NCBI GenBank assembly: GCA_037179515.1
Contig: JAXCGZ010004151.1
Span: forward strand, 1-64,000
Reading direction: 5' to 3'
Source of the DNA: Halocaridina rubra
Lineage: Eukaryota; Arthropoda; Malacostraca; Decapoda; Atyidae
DNA: 64,000 bases
Position 1 is the stretch's first letter, and each line of letters starts with the position of its first letter. Below, one piece after another: positions 1-23,841 of this stretch. Below the pieces are notes generated by a model. That model was not told the origin of the DNA. It searched no databases and saw nothing but the letters and a program-made list of their open reading frames with translations. Position numbers and translations under genes: made by a program.

Positions 1-92
1 CCCAGCACAGCCACAAACAGCACCAACAACGACACCACCACCAACACCACTACCACTAACACCACCAGCACAAAGAACACCACCACTCTCCA

Positions 93-290
93 TTGACAGA
101 GGTAGGGTGGGTATGAATAGGTTAGTGCTTATTAGAAAAATCATAAAAAGAAAAACAGAATAAATAAGTAGAGTAGAATAGAATAGGTTAGACATGCTGA
201 AAATACAATTCAAAAATGGAGCTGCCTCGTGTGTGCCAGTAGGCATGTTGCAGTGTCCTCTATTCTTATGTTCTTATGTTCTTACTAAGT
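93..290 (+). mobile_element. LINE 3'-end fragment (family A, plus copy)
   Basis: This stretch is the reverse complement of part of the minus-strand LINE tail at 598-785 (shared words such as GACAGAGGTAGGGTGGGTAT and the ATAAGTAGAGTAGAATAGAA block). It contains only the 3' untranslated part of the element and ends in a TTCTTATG-type tail. It is therefore a severely 5'-truncated non-LTR retrotransposon insertion. Confidence 0.6.
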
Positions 291-383
291 TTGGTCAAGA
301 CATGCTGAAAATACAATTCAAAAATGGAGCTGCCTCGTGTGTGCCAGTAGGCATGTTGCAGTGTCCTCTATTCTTATGTTCTA
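192..383 (+). repeat. tandem duplication of a LINE 3' terminus (2 x ~109 bp)
   Basis: The segment starting ACATGCTGAAAATACAATTC occurs twice, near 192 and 300, each copy ending in CTCTATTCTTATGTTCT. A third copy lies in inverted orientation at about 598-690. The open frame of 96 codons here is only a translation of this duplication. Confidence 0.85.
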
Positions 384-597
384 AGAACCTTACGAACCAA
401 TTACGCATGTATGTACATACATATTCTTGTATGCAAACTGTATGTGCACCATATGTATTAACTCGCACACGTTCATTTGCATAAAATTCACTGTTAACAC
501 ATTCTCGAAATGCCCCCCTTAAAAATAAAATTGCCTCCTGTGGGGAGTGAGCCCCACGTTGGGGACCACGGCTCTAGACGGATTCATAATACGGTTA

Positions 598-1040
598 CAT
601 AAGAACATAAGAATAGAGGACACTGCAACATGCCTACTGGCACACACGAGGCAGCTCCATTTTTGAATTGTATTTTCAGCATGTCTAGCCTATTCTATTC
701 TACTCTACTTATTTATTCTATTTTTCTTTTTATGATTTTTCTAATAAGCACTAACCTATTCATACCCACCCTACCTCTGTCATATGTCTATCTAATCTAC
801 ATTTGAAGGTGTCTAAGGTATTGGCATTTACTATCATACTAGGAAGCTTGTTCCATGCATCAGCTACTCTACTACCAAACCAATTTTTACCAATTTCCCT
901 TCTGAACCTAAATTTATCAAGCTTAAATCCATTATTACGAGTTCTGGTTTGATCATGAATTTTTAAAACTATTAATATCTCCCTTGTTAATCCCTTTAAA
1001 CCATTTATACACTTCAATCATATCCCCCCTAACTCTTACG
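598..1040 (-). mobile_element. 5'-truncated LINE (family A), reverse transcriptase C-terminal end
   Basis: Read on the minus strand, 1017 to 760 encodes the typical C-terminal tail of a non-LTR retrotransposon polyprotein: a basic stretch, then GSRVADAWNKLP, then a SxxFKxxLDR-like end (NTLDTFKCRLDR). It is followed by an AT-rich 3' UTR and a terminal (TTCTTATG) tail near 600. The catalytic part is missing, so the copy cannot be active. Confidence 0.7.
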
Positions 1041-1170
1041 CAAGGTAATCATGAAACAAACGGTTACCCATGGTAATTATAAAACGAATATAAGGTTACC
1101 AATGGTAATTATAATTTGAATGAAGGTAATCATGAATCTAATGACGATTATCTAAGGTAATCATGAAATG
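1035..1170. repeat. imperfect short tandem repeat (GGTAATCATGAA / GGTAATTATAA)
   Basis: About five diverged units of 30-38 bp sharing AAGGTAATCATGAA or TGGTAATTATAA follow the LINE 5' truncation point. No coding potential is seen. Confidence 0.5.
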
Positions 1171-1499
1171 AAATATGGAGACAACCAGAATACCCAAAAC
1201 AATGCCACGTGTTACAAAAGTCCGAAAAGTTTTGAGTAAATAAATATACTAAATATATAACCGCCGCATGAACGTCTAAAGCGGTTAAAATACGGCAAAT
1301 TGTATGAAAAAAACGAATATTTAAAATACGGCGATTTTTAGGAAACAATAGCAACCACGAGGTATTAGATCAGTTAATTATCGTCCGTAGATTATTCATA
1401 ATGAAACCCTTGTGACTATAAATATAAGCTTTCTGCCAAGGTATAAATAAGGTCTGAAATTAGTTATTTATATTAAAACAAAACAAACACAAAATGAAT

Positions 1500-1600
1500 C
1501 TGGACTTACCTTTTCGCGGACGTCCTCACCCTATGGCGTCCTAACGCAGAAGAACGCCTCAATGTCTGATCACGTGCGAGTCTAGAGTATAAATGCCATG
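1500..1600 (-). promoter_or_regulatory. possible non-coding first exon with a splice donor (tentative)
   Basis: A short CpG-containing island stands out from AT-rich surroundings. On the minus strand it ends in GCGAAAAG followed by the good donor gtaagtcc (donor near 1510), but no open frame precedes it. It could be the 5' untranslated exon of a gene running left out of the window, or chance. On the plus strand a TATAAAT word lies at about 1588. Confidence 0.2.
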
Positions 1601-1604
1601 TCTA

Positions 1605-2202
<598 letters not shown>

Positions 2203-2324
2203 TGATTTGTCTTATCAGAATATGTTATGCGATGGGAACATTTCAGTGCATTTTGAGTTGTTCCAAAGTGCTAAAAATAATCACAAGTGACCATCAGACA
2301 TTATAATATGTGTTTACCTTGGCC

Positions 2325-2400
2325 ACAATCCCCCTCAAAAGAAGGATGGCCGAGTCAAAGCACACACTTTCACCAGAAGCCAACATATATTAATGAGTAA
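2325..2400. mobile_element. fragment of the long-TIR MITE family
   Basis: Contains the family word ATGGCCGAGTCAAAGCACAC followed by TTTCACCAGAAGCCAA, shared with many other places in the window (for example 5940, 10655, 28955, 54836). It is cut off by the (TA)n tract that follows. Confidence 0.5.
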
Positions 2401-2425
2401 TTTTGCAGACCTATGTGCGCATAAG

Positions 2426-2428
<3 letters not shown>

Positions 2429-2518
<90 letters not shown>
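2429..2518. repeat. (AT)n microsatellite, ~90 bp
   Basis: Pure AT alternation. Open frames on both strands across it are artefacts. Confidence 0.97.
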
Positions 2519-2520
<2 letters not shown>

Positions 2521-2842
2521 GGTCCTTGGTTTACGAAGTCCACAAACTGCGATGTTTCGTGGATACGACGCATCTCCCATGAATAATTTTGCTTCTTTTT
2601 TTCTTAATAATTTTTGGTCTGTATTAAGTCACCCAAACATAAAGTAGATTTTCCTGATGGTTGTGCTTAGAAGAAAAAGAGAGCCATTACTAAATATATA
2701 AGTGAAATTAGAAATAGTGACACACTCAGAAAAAGGAGAAACTTAACTACAACACTGACAAGTGACGTAGGTGATTGTTTAGGTGTGTTCCAACTTACGT
2801 TGAAAATCAGGTTACGTCACTTCTTGATGAATGGAATTCTGG

Positions 2843-2950
<108 letters not shown>

Positions 2951-3002
2951 CACTCACATGTAATAAAAAAATATAAATAATTTTACTACCTTTTCTTTAT
3001 AA

Positions 3003-3008
3003 TTTATT
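3003..3008 (-). promoter_or_regulatory. candidate polyadenylation signal of the chimeric receptor gene
   Basis: The plus strand reads TTTATT, that is AATAAA on the minus strand, about 115 bases downstream of the receptor stop codon at 3122-3124. The region is AT-rich, so a chance match is possible. Confidence 0.3.
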
Positions 3009-3121
3009 ATTATTATCATTATTATTATTACTATTACTATTTGTCTTATTATTATTAGCATTATTTCTTCAATAGCCTATTTAGGGACAATTCATCAAAC
3101 TATATGGCCTATCAGGCGAGC

Positions 3122-13925
<10,804 letters not shown>

Positions 13926-13929
13926 TTCT

Positions 13930-14228
13930 GGATGTCTCTTCGCACGAGCTGACCTTTGCAAAGTGTTTTATTACAAGTCAACCTTTGCGATGTCTCTTAG
14001 CACGAGTCAACCTTTGCAAAGACTCTTAGCAGGAATCAACCTTGAAGTCTCTAAGCATGAGTCAATCTCTGTGAGGTCTCTTAGTACGAGTCAACCTTTG
14101 CGACGTCTCTGCAGTCTTTTAATACGAGTCGACCTTTGCGAAGTCTCTCAGCCCGCGTCGACTTATGAGATGTTTCTTAGCACAAGTCACCCTTTGAGAT
14201 GTCTCTTAGCATGTGTCGACCTTAATGA
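13930..14228. repeat. ~31-bp minisatellite directly upstream of the receptor start codon
   Basis: About ten diverged units of the form TCTCTTAGCACGAGTCAACCTTTGCGA begin within 10 bp of the receptor ATG (13925) and run into its 5' flank. On the gene strand each unit carries TTGACTCGTGC or a variant, and one is TTGACTCATGC. That variant contains TGACTCA, the AP-1 consensus. The tract could be 5' UTR or promoter; transcription is not demonstrated. Confidence 0.85.
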
Positions 14229-14924
<696 letters not shown>

Positions 14925-15063
14925 GGTAAAAGTTACCTATACAACTTACCAGAAATGAATCAAATTGCTAAAATAACTTTGCGTTAAGTATTTTGTTTCA
15001 ATATATGAACAAAGACCATATATTTCTCGTGATCGCTATAACAAAAACAACAACAACAACAAC

Positions 15064-15065
15064 TT

Positions 15066-15107
<42 letters not shown>

Positions 15108-15577
15108 CTACTACTACTACTACAGATTTTATTATACAAAAGGAGTCACCCATTTTATATGTTCGAAAAGCTTTAATCCATTTTTTTTCGCATTTTACAT
15201 TCAACATTACTCTCAAATTCTACTTTCCTGAAATGCAGTCTCAAAGTCTATGTATTTTACATTTTTTTATCCTACTGTAAAACCTTGCTCCACGGCGGCA
15301 AATCAGTGCAGAGTCTTAAAACAACAGCTACGATATGAAAAAAAAATTCTAAGTTTGTCATATTGTGTATCATTATTAGGATTGTTAATGTTATTGTAAT
15401 TTTCATTGTCATTATTGCTTACTTTGAAGAACAAATATTTATTATTTATTTTGTTTTCATAATTGTGGGGCGGGCTTGCTAAATTTATTTAATTTGAATT
15501 TTACTACTACTACTACTACTACATTTTCTATCCTACTGTTTGACCCTGTCCTACGGAGGCAAAGCTGTTCAGTCTAT

Positions 15578-15662
<85 letters not shown>

Positions 15663-15778
15663 GAATTAAACCTTATGAAGCTACTATAATATACATTAAT
15701 CAATTATTTTCTTCATTTGAGAGTCAAAGAACTTTCAAAGTAACCATGCAGGCAACCCTTCCTGACAGGGATGATTCG

Positions 15779-15819
<41 letters not shown>

Positions 15820-15822
15820 CTC

Positions 15823-15858
<36 letters not shown>
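15064..15858. repeat. cluster of microsatellites: (ACT)n, (TAA)n, (TC)n
   Basis: (CTA/ACT)n lies at 15064-15123 and 15502-15522, (TAA)n at 15577-15661, and (TC)n at 15781-15858. The intervening DNA contains two related pieces (near 15282 and 15536, CTGTTTGACCCTGTCCTACGG type). No gene is seen. Confidence 0.93.
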
Positions 15859-15969
15859 AAACATTTCCTTGCTCTAGTGTAGACGAACCTTAAATTTTTT
15901 AATTAATGATGGTCTTGAATAAGAAAATAAGATAATGTAAAAACGTAAAGTGCACACATACACACACAA

Positions 15970-17346
15970 AAAAGGGAAGGAGGGATACGGCTCCAAACTA
16001 TAGACCTGTTTCTTTGACCAGCATAGTTTGCAAAGTTATGGAGAAACTACTAAGGAAACATAACTCTCTTCACCTGGAATCCTTCAACTTTTTGTTAGTG
16101 AGACAACATGGCTTCAGAGAAGGTAGATCAACAGAAACCAACTTATTAGAATTTTATGATGAGCTAAGCGGAATCTTAGAGAAAGGAGAGGGCTAGGCAG
16201 ATTGCATTTTTCTAGACTTCCATAAAGCATTTGACACTGTCCCACACGGAAGACTTATTAAGAAGCTGCAGGCAATGGCAAGAATAGGTGGAAATATCTT
16301 GGAATGGACAAAAACTTCCTTAGAAGGAAGGAAACAGAGGGCCAGAGTAAAACACCCAGTGTCTGAATGGAGAAGAGTTAGCAATGGAGTTCCACAGGGT
16401 TCAGTTTTAGGGCCACTTTTGTTCCTTGTATATGTAAATGGCCTACTAGAGTCTGTAAATTTATTCACGAATATGTTTGCAGATGAAGCAAAGATTGTGA
16501 AAAAAGCAAGAAACGAGAGCAATGGTAGAGAATTTCAGGAAGATCTAAATAGTCTGCATGAGTGGTCAGAAAAGTGGCTAATGAAATTCAGTACTTTAAA
16601 ACGTAAGGTAATGAGAATGGGTACAATTGCAAGAAGGCCCAAGCTTGACTACTCCATGGCAGGAGTAGACCTTCGAGAGACAGAGAATGAGAGAGATCCA
16701 GGAGTAAACATACTGGCCGATTTGTCTCCAGAAATGCATATAAATGGCATAGTAAGGGCAGTATATGCTTTCTAAGCAAATGTAAGGGTAGCCTTCAGGC
16801 ACGTGGACAAGGAAATATTCAGAAATATTTATGAAACCTATGTGAGGCCAAAGCTTGAATATGAAGCCCCCTTTTGGAATCCGCACATGAAAAAAGCATG
16901 CATTTAAGCTGGGAAAAATTCAGACATGCCACGAAACTGGTGCCAGAAATACGCAATCTCAATTATGATTAGAGGATGAGGGAATTAGACTTACCATCAC
17001 TAGAAGCTAGAAAATTGAGGGGGATATGGTGACGGTTTTTAAATTCCTTCATGGTTATGACAGAGTGGATAGGGATCGATAGCCTGACATGGCTGGCACT
17101 AGAACTAGATCTCATAGTTTGAAACTTCGTAAGAAAACTTCTTTGCAGAATGAATGGAAGTACTTATTTAGCGTAAGAATAGTTGATAATTGGAATTCGC
17201 TAAGCGAGGAGGTTGTGAATGCTAACTCAATCCATAGTTTTAAGGACAAGTATGATAAGTATCAGTAAGTACAAAATGGAATCGACCAGGAGACGGGAAG
17301 TTACGAGCATGGGGCTCTTTCCCGTAAGCACAATTAGGTAATCACA
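15970..17346 (+). mobile_element. decayed LINE family B, copy 2 (5'-truncated)
   Basis: It starts abruptly inside the RT domain (KKGRRDTAPNYRPVS-like) after a CA-rich stretch. It then shows SLTSIVCKVMEKLL (first four residues upstream of the frame), RQHGFREGRS, a stop near 16194, FHKAFDTVPHGRL, and a long frame 16275-16775 with SNGVPQGSVLGPLLFLVYVN. The catalytic FADD box reads FADE here, so the second active-site Asp is lost. The tail after 16776 is frameshifted. It ends at the shared 3' terminus CCCGTAAGCACAATTAGGTA. Confidence 0.9.
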
Positions 17347-17347
17347 A

Positions 17348-18390
<1,043 letters not shown>

Positions 18391-18594
18391 TCGTGATGAT
18401 GTAGAAAATCTCTTAACCAAATGATTTAAAATACAAAATAATTCCATGAATTCAAGGTCTGTTTGAATAATAAATGAATATTACTTTGTCAGTTAAACAA
18501 AATTATTTCCATAAGTGTGGAATAACAATTGAATAAGAAATATTCTGCATTCACAATAGTTACTATGGCGCACGACCTGTAAACATACAACAGA

Positions 18595-18685
18595 GCTGCA
18601 TCCGGCCTCAATTCCCCAGCTCCAAGCTGTGTCCACCCCAATTCAAATGGGGACTAATTGAAACATAAAACGGCAAAAAAGTGAC
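18595..18685 (+). mobile_element. SINE family 1, body/tail only
   Basis: GCATCCGGCCTCAATTCCCC, AGCTCCAAGCTGTGTCCACC and TTCAAATGGGGACTAATTGA match the SINE body. The head is missing. Confidence 0.65.
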
Positions 18686-18783
18686 CTTAAATATTTTTTT
18701 CTACTATATGTGATTCGTACAAGGTGCCTATAAGGGATAGGATAAGGGTGAGAGTGGATGACGTTCCCAAAATGCATCCTATT

Positions 18784-19138
<355 letters not shown>

Positions 19139-19309
19139 ACTGATCACTACCACATTCCTTCTCTAACAGTTGAATCAATTCTAAAGCGCATCTACATTGT
19201 TCCAAGCTTCTTCCAGGGTGTCAAGACCTCTCTCTTTCACACTTCAATTGCTTTAACTATATGTTTACTTTGACAGTCTTGCCTATGGCCCAAAACTAAC
19301 AGAACCTAG

Positions 19310-19395
19310 ACTAATTTTCAAGGTTATATAAATTTACATGAGGTTCTGGGGGTTGCTCATCTTTACATGGTCCAGATTAACCTCCATTTCATTCA
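19310..19395 (+). repeat. partial copy of the TTAGG-containing interspersed repeat
   Basis: AAATTTACATGAGGTTCTGG and GGGTTGCTCATCTTTACATG match the right part of the repeat at 27585-27765 and 42050-42215. Confidence 0.5.
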
Positions 19396-19445
19396 CAGAT
19401 GGAACCATAAAGAGATCCAACAATTCTGCTGGTAATTGATAATAT

Positions 19446-19640
19446 GTAGCCACCGTGGCTCAAGCGATAGCGTCCGCGACGTTGAGGCGTCAGGTCGAGG
19501 GTTCGCGCCCCGTCACGGTCTGAGGTTATCAAGGGCATGCACTCAGGGTAACGATTACATATGCCAAAACAAGTCCTTCGCAAGAAGGCAACCGTCCTAG
19601 CTTTTGGTAGAAAAGGGAGTCCGTGACGTAAAATCGCAAC
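19446..19640 (+). mobile_element. tRNA-derived SINE (family 2), well preserved
   Basis: The head carries GTGGCTCAAGCGATAGCG (A-box) and GGTCGAGGGTTCGCGCCCC (B-box). The body includes GCACTCAGGGTAACGATTAC, AGTCCTTCGCAAGAAGGCAA and GGGAGTCCGTGACGTAAAA. It is the best plus-strand reference copy of this family in the window. Confidence 0.8.
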
Positions 19641-19964
19641 AACAACTATGGGTCATATTTATGTGTCACAATTACTTCCCATTCAATATAAGTTATTTCA
19701 AGTTAAATTATTTCTCTTTACACCTTTGCTATCATTTGAAGCAATAATATTGTTAACAATATATACATGGTCACTGGAACCTAAGACATAATGGATTGGA
19801 ATATATTGGACAAAGAAATCTATAATTGTCAGAAATTTATAGCTAAATTCTAGTATGCTGCTGAGTTAAACTGTCAATTTTACCGAATTCATTTGTATAT
19901 TTCAGCTTTTTGCTTCCATTACAAGGCAATAATTCTATTTATCTTGGGGCAAGCAAAATATTTT

Positions 19965-20155
19965 TTTCTTTAATGAGTGTGACACTGGAAAAGGCATAGA
20001 AAACTGTCCTCAATGGGCCCGGCCAACAAGAAAACGTTTAAAAAAATGTAGCAGCTTAAGGAAAAGGCAGAAATGAGATGTTAAATAATTCAAATACAGG
20101 ATGAAAGAATAGCCAAAGTATTGAAGACCTGTATTGCAATACTCAGTTGGAAAAT
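19965..20155 (-). mobile_element. LINE family C 3'-region fragment
   Basis: The order TGAGTGTGACACTGG, GGCCAACAAGAAAACG, GGAAAAGGCAGAAATGAG, GCCAAAGTATTGAAGACCT parallels 44370-44540, the 3' part of the minus-strand LINE at 44.4-45.5 kb. Coding sequence is not included. Confidence 0.5.
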
Positions 20156-20164
20156 TTCATATAC

Positions 20165-20301
20165 ATTTTTTTTTTTTCATCTTCCTTTCCTTGCCAAGTT
20201 GTATGCCCTGCTAGAGCCATCTGGTTTATAGACTCTGATTTCATCCAGCTGGGCTTATTGCTAGGTTTATGATAGCGTTAACAATAATAATAATAATAAT
20301 G

Positions 20302-20349
<48 letters not shown>

Positions 20350-20374
20350 GTAATAATAATAATATTAATAATAA
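20165..20374 (+). mobile_element. short interspersed repeat ending in a (TAA)n tail
   Basis: The unit CTAGAGCCATCTGGTTTATA ... CATCCAGCTGGGCTTATTGC, then TTATGATA, passes into (TAA)n at 20282-20374. The same unit with the same type of tail occurs at 58190-58330, which suggests a retroposed element with a TAA-rich 3' end. Confidence 0.55.
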
Positions 20375-20439
20375 CTAGGCTCTTGTAGCCACCCATTATG
20401 AAGAGACACATACTCTCCATCTATCTAAATAAATAAAGA

Positions 20440-20762
20440 AGCTCCCTTTTTTACAAACCACCGAGATATGAACATTCAGATACGAACAAAAACTTATTCA
20501 TTATCTATCCATATATCATTGCATGCATTACTGTACTGTACTGTATTATTACATTATTATTACTATACTAATATTCATTAATACTATATACTTTATGTTT
20601 TATGTAGTAGTTAAGTGTCTTTAGTCTTAGTACTGTACAGTACTACATATATACAGTATGTACTGTACAGTACTTTTTTACCTATAAACACAACTTACGA
20701 AAAATTCTACTTACGAACAGACTTCTGGATCTTAACTTATTCGTAAGTTGGGGAGTGTCTGT
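20440..20762. mobile_element. candidate MITE with degenerate terminal inverted repeats
   Basis: The right end (TTATTCGTAAGTTGGGGAGT) and left end (CTCCCTTTTTTACAAACCAC) are roughly inverted versions of each other. Internal ATACGAAC/TTACGAAC words recur. No transposase is present. Confidence 0.35.
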
Positions 20763-21545
20763 ATGCATATATATACAGAACTGAGCTTGCAAGAAAAACA
20801 AGTACATCTAACATCCATTTCCTAATGTTTCAATTACAACAAAAACTGAAAAAGTTATCTCCTTTTAAAAAAAAATTCAGCTTACATTCTTACCTAATTC
20901 ATACAATTACAAGCAGGTAAATACACAGAATATACTGAAAAAAGATAAATCTCTCCAACAAGTAAAACGAGAACTTTTTTGCAAGAGAAACTTTCTCAGT
21001 CCTATGTAGTGAATCCGACATTGTAAAATTAAAAATTCTGTCTGCACAAAAATGGTTAGTGAGGTGGGAATAGCAGAACACCTGTTTGAGAACTTGCTTT
21101 TGTATATAGTGGTGGGGATGAATATGAGCGGCAATTGATGTTGTTGGCTTCCCTTAAGCTGTCTGGTCAAACTGCTCCAAGTCTATAAGGATGGCCACTG
21201 CTAATCCCAGAGAGGAGCTCTCAGGAAATGTATGTTGTGTGTTTGGTATATGTGGTTGTGTGCAGTGTGATATTCCATAATGTGGTTGATTGCACTATGT
21301 GATGAGTAATATCCAGGATAGTCATCTTTGCAAGAGTCATGCAACCTTTTCTGATAGCTTTAGAAGGGCTGGGTGGTGTCTGCACTGCATGCCGGGTCAA
21401 GTGGAGTTTGTCTTCACAGGGAAGGGTGGATTTAGAGGGAGGTATGTTGGGAGGTTGTGCATGCAGTTTTGTGTTGCTATCGAGTAACTGCATGTGAATG
21501 GCAAAATACAAACCTGGTGGCGTGCGAGATAAAATTCTGCATTTG
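20763..21545. other. spacer, no gene seen
   Basis: Open frames of 60-96 codons occur on both strands but lack motifs, splice partners or biased composition. Confidence 0.45.
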
Positions 21546-21551
21546 TATTCC

Positions 21552-21720
21552 CCGCATGGGGACTGTTGTAGTGCAGTGGTAAAATGATCGATTCAAGAGG
21601 TGACAGACCTGCGTTCGAGCCCATGGCAAGGTGATTGGAAGGGCAAGCAGCTTCACTTCCCAAAGATTCAATCCACCTTTGTTCACCCCCTAAATTGAGA
21701 CTAATAATGACACACACAAA
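21552..21720 (+). mobile_element. SINE family 1, near complete
   Basis: The head has GGGGACTGTTGTAGTGCAGT and GCGTTCGAGCCC (B-box). The body has GGAAGGGCAAGCAGCTTCAC, and the 3' end has GAGACTAATAATGACACACA. Confidence 0.8.
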
Positions 21721-21889
21721 AAAAAAAATCTATGCAGATTATCAAATGGTGTTGGGTAGCAGGGGCTTAGTAAATCCATCTCTCCCATAGGTTTTTTGCC
21801 AATAAAACCTGACAAGAGAGGCGAAAATGGGCAAGTTACCTTAAAGCCTTGCTACCTAAGTCAATTGCCTCAGCAGTGGTCAATCTACA

Positions 21890-22040
21890 AGTTCAGCACC
21901 CAAGGGGTGGGGGCAAGAATACTTCTGTATCCCCCTGAGTGTCATAAAAGTCAACTGAATGAGGGATAGCGAGGGTACTAGGAATCCCCTCCTTTGTATT
22001 TTCCTCCTACAGAGTAAAGTTTTTTACAATGACTAAGCTA
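21890..22040. mobile_element. MITE-like repeat, second subtype, inverted
   Basis: AATACTTCTGTATCCCCCTG, AAAGTCAACTGAATGAGGGA and GGAATCCCCTCCTTTGTATT are the inverted forms of words at 25735-25915. Confidence 0.45.
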
Positions 22041-22331
22041 CCTCCTTTAAACGGGGGATCATGGATTTTATATGTGATAGATAGTTAAAAAATAAACAAA
22101 AAAATTTCTGTCAATGCTATGTTGGTATTAGATAGCTTGGAAATCAAGGCAATTACCCATGATTAAGAGGCTGCTGAGAATGTGCATTTAGATTCTTGGT
22201 CAAGACTGGTGAAAACCAAATGGATTTGACACCAAACGGGAGATGAATCTCTTCCATAAATAAATATATGAGAGGTATATATATATATATATAGCATGCA
22301 CATAGATGATCCATTTTTATGCCATGGATTT

Positions 22332-22518
22332 TTATGCAATGGACTCTCTCTTCTGTTAAGGGCTAGGATGCTGCCTTCTCTTGAAGGACGTTGGTGTTGG
22401 AAAGTGCAATCATTACCCTGAGTGAATGCCCTTCTAACTTCAGACTGTGGCGGGTCTCAAATTGATGACTTGACGTTTCAAAGTCGCACACACTACCAAC
22501 CCATCAACGGCAGCCACT
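22332..22518 (-). mobile_element. SINE family 2, minus copy
   Basis: GACTCTCTCTTCTGTTAAGG, GCTAGGATGCTGCCTTC, TTACCCTGAGTGAATGCCC and a degraded head (AACCCATCAACGGCAGCC) follow the family in reverse orientation. Confidence 0.7.
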
Positions 22519-22992
22519 AAATGGAAATACAAACTACTGAAAAAATAATCTAATTCAGATTTAACATACTTAACATAGACTACCACATCCTGAGTTCTTT
22601 GTTTCTAAAGGGCGATCACATGACCAAGAAATGGATAAAACTGAACCTACCATATGACCAGCAAGCAAATAACACTGACCTCTTCTACCTAAAGACATTA
22701 AAGCTTGTGTTTTTTTGTATATTCTTTGCAATCACTTAGTTCAACAATGGTATGAATATTTTTGAGTCCTGTTCTTCAATCCCAAATTTGTCCTGGAGTG
22801 ATGAGAACCAACAGCAAGGAAAATCATGAGATTCATATTATCATGATTAGGCAAATTTTCAGGAAATTCATGTTAACAAAGAAATATAAGCTTTATCAAT
22901 CTTTATTTCGAAAATTTTCCATTTTAAAATATTTTCATTAAAGAATAATAAAAATATTAACCTCTAACAATGCAAATATCTGAACAACATAT

Positions 22993-23330
22993 ACAGTCAT
23001 CCCTCATCTTACACGGATTTGAATAGTGAGGTTTAGAATATATAAGATTACAATATATTAAATAAAGAGCTGAAACTTTATAAAATATATCCCAGAAAAA
23101 ATACATTATAGCATCTACAGTGTTGTGTTTACATAACTTTAAATTGAATTAGGAAAAATTTAAGTACAGTACAGTAATCTAGGCATAAATTAATGTACAC
23201 AGTAGGTGGGAGTAGATTAAACGCAATGTGTTTTGTCTATATGCGATTTTTTACTTATACGAGAAGGGGGGGAAGCCATTAACAGCGTAGGATGATGGAC
23301 AACTCTATTTGCATAATGGGACCCATTAGC
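22993..23330. mobile_element. candidate MITE with degenerate terminal inverted repeats
   Basis: The left end ACAGTCATCCCTCATCTTAC and right end GCGTAGGATGATGGACAACT are imperfect inverted repeats. The inside is AT-rich and non-coding. Confidence 0.35.
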
Positions 23331-23639
23331 TAGAGAGCGATTACTAGCACATCCTCCATTACACTTTATACATTAACATTTCTGAATGAAAACGAGTGTG
23401 AAATATTTATGAATACTTAGTTAATTATGGTGTTTTCGTTAAAGAATCATTTCTAAACATTGTATTACAACAGCCATGAATAAAACCAGACGTATTTCTG
23501 CTCTATGCTTAAAGACAAAATAATTGTAGATAAACAGCAATACCCAGATATGTATGAAAAAAAGCTACAAAAGCATAAACAAACAAAAACAGCAAATGGC
23601 AGATCTATATGAATGAAAGTTGGATCATGTAATGATGAG

Positions 23640-23765
23640 TAACTCGCAGAGCCCCATGTAAAGTTTAATAACCCCATAAACAGTTAGGTTAGGATAGGTT
23701 AGGTGACTTGCCTTGTAAATATAAATATCCCTGATGCACCCTGAGGTTACTCTTCTTCACAAGAT
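23640..23765 (-). repeat. TTAGG-containing interspersed repeat (minus copy)
   Basis: GCAGAGCCCCATGTAAAGTT, GTTAGGTTAGGATAGGTTAG, TGACTTGCCTTGTAAATA and CCCTGATGCACCCTGAGG are the inverted counterpart of the copies at 27585 and 42050. It lies just downstream of the AP3M stop codon. Confidence 0.6.
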
Positions 23766-23841
23766 CGTTAAAGTGAAATTAAACCAGAGAAATTATATCT
23801 TGCGGACAAATACATCCCTGAGGAACGTCATATACAATTTT

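Noticed and set aside
19446..19530. A tRNA gene at the family 2 SINE head
   Set aside because: Both promoter boxes are present but the arms do not pair into a cloverleaf, and the same unit with the same 3' body recurs five more times.
21221..21717. Overlapping minus-strand frames of 96 and 106 codons
   Set aside because: No domain motif, no splice support, and half of the region is a SINE.
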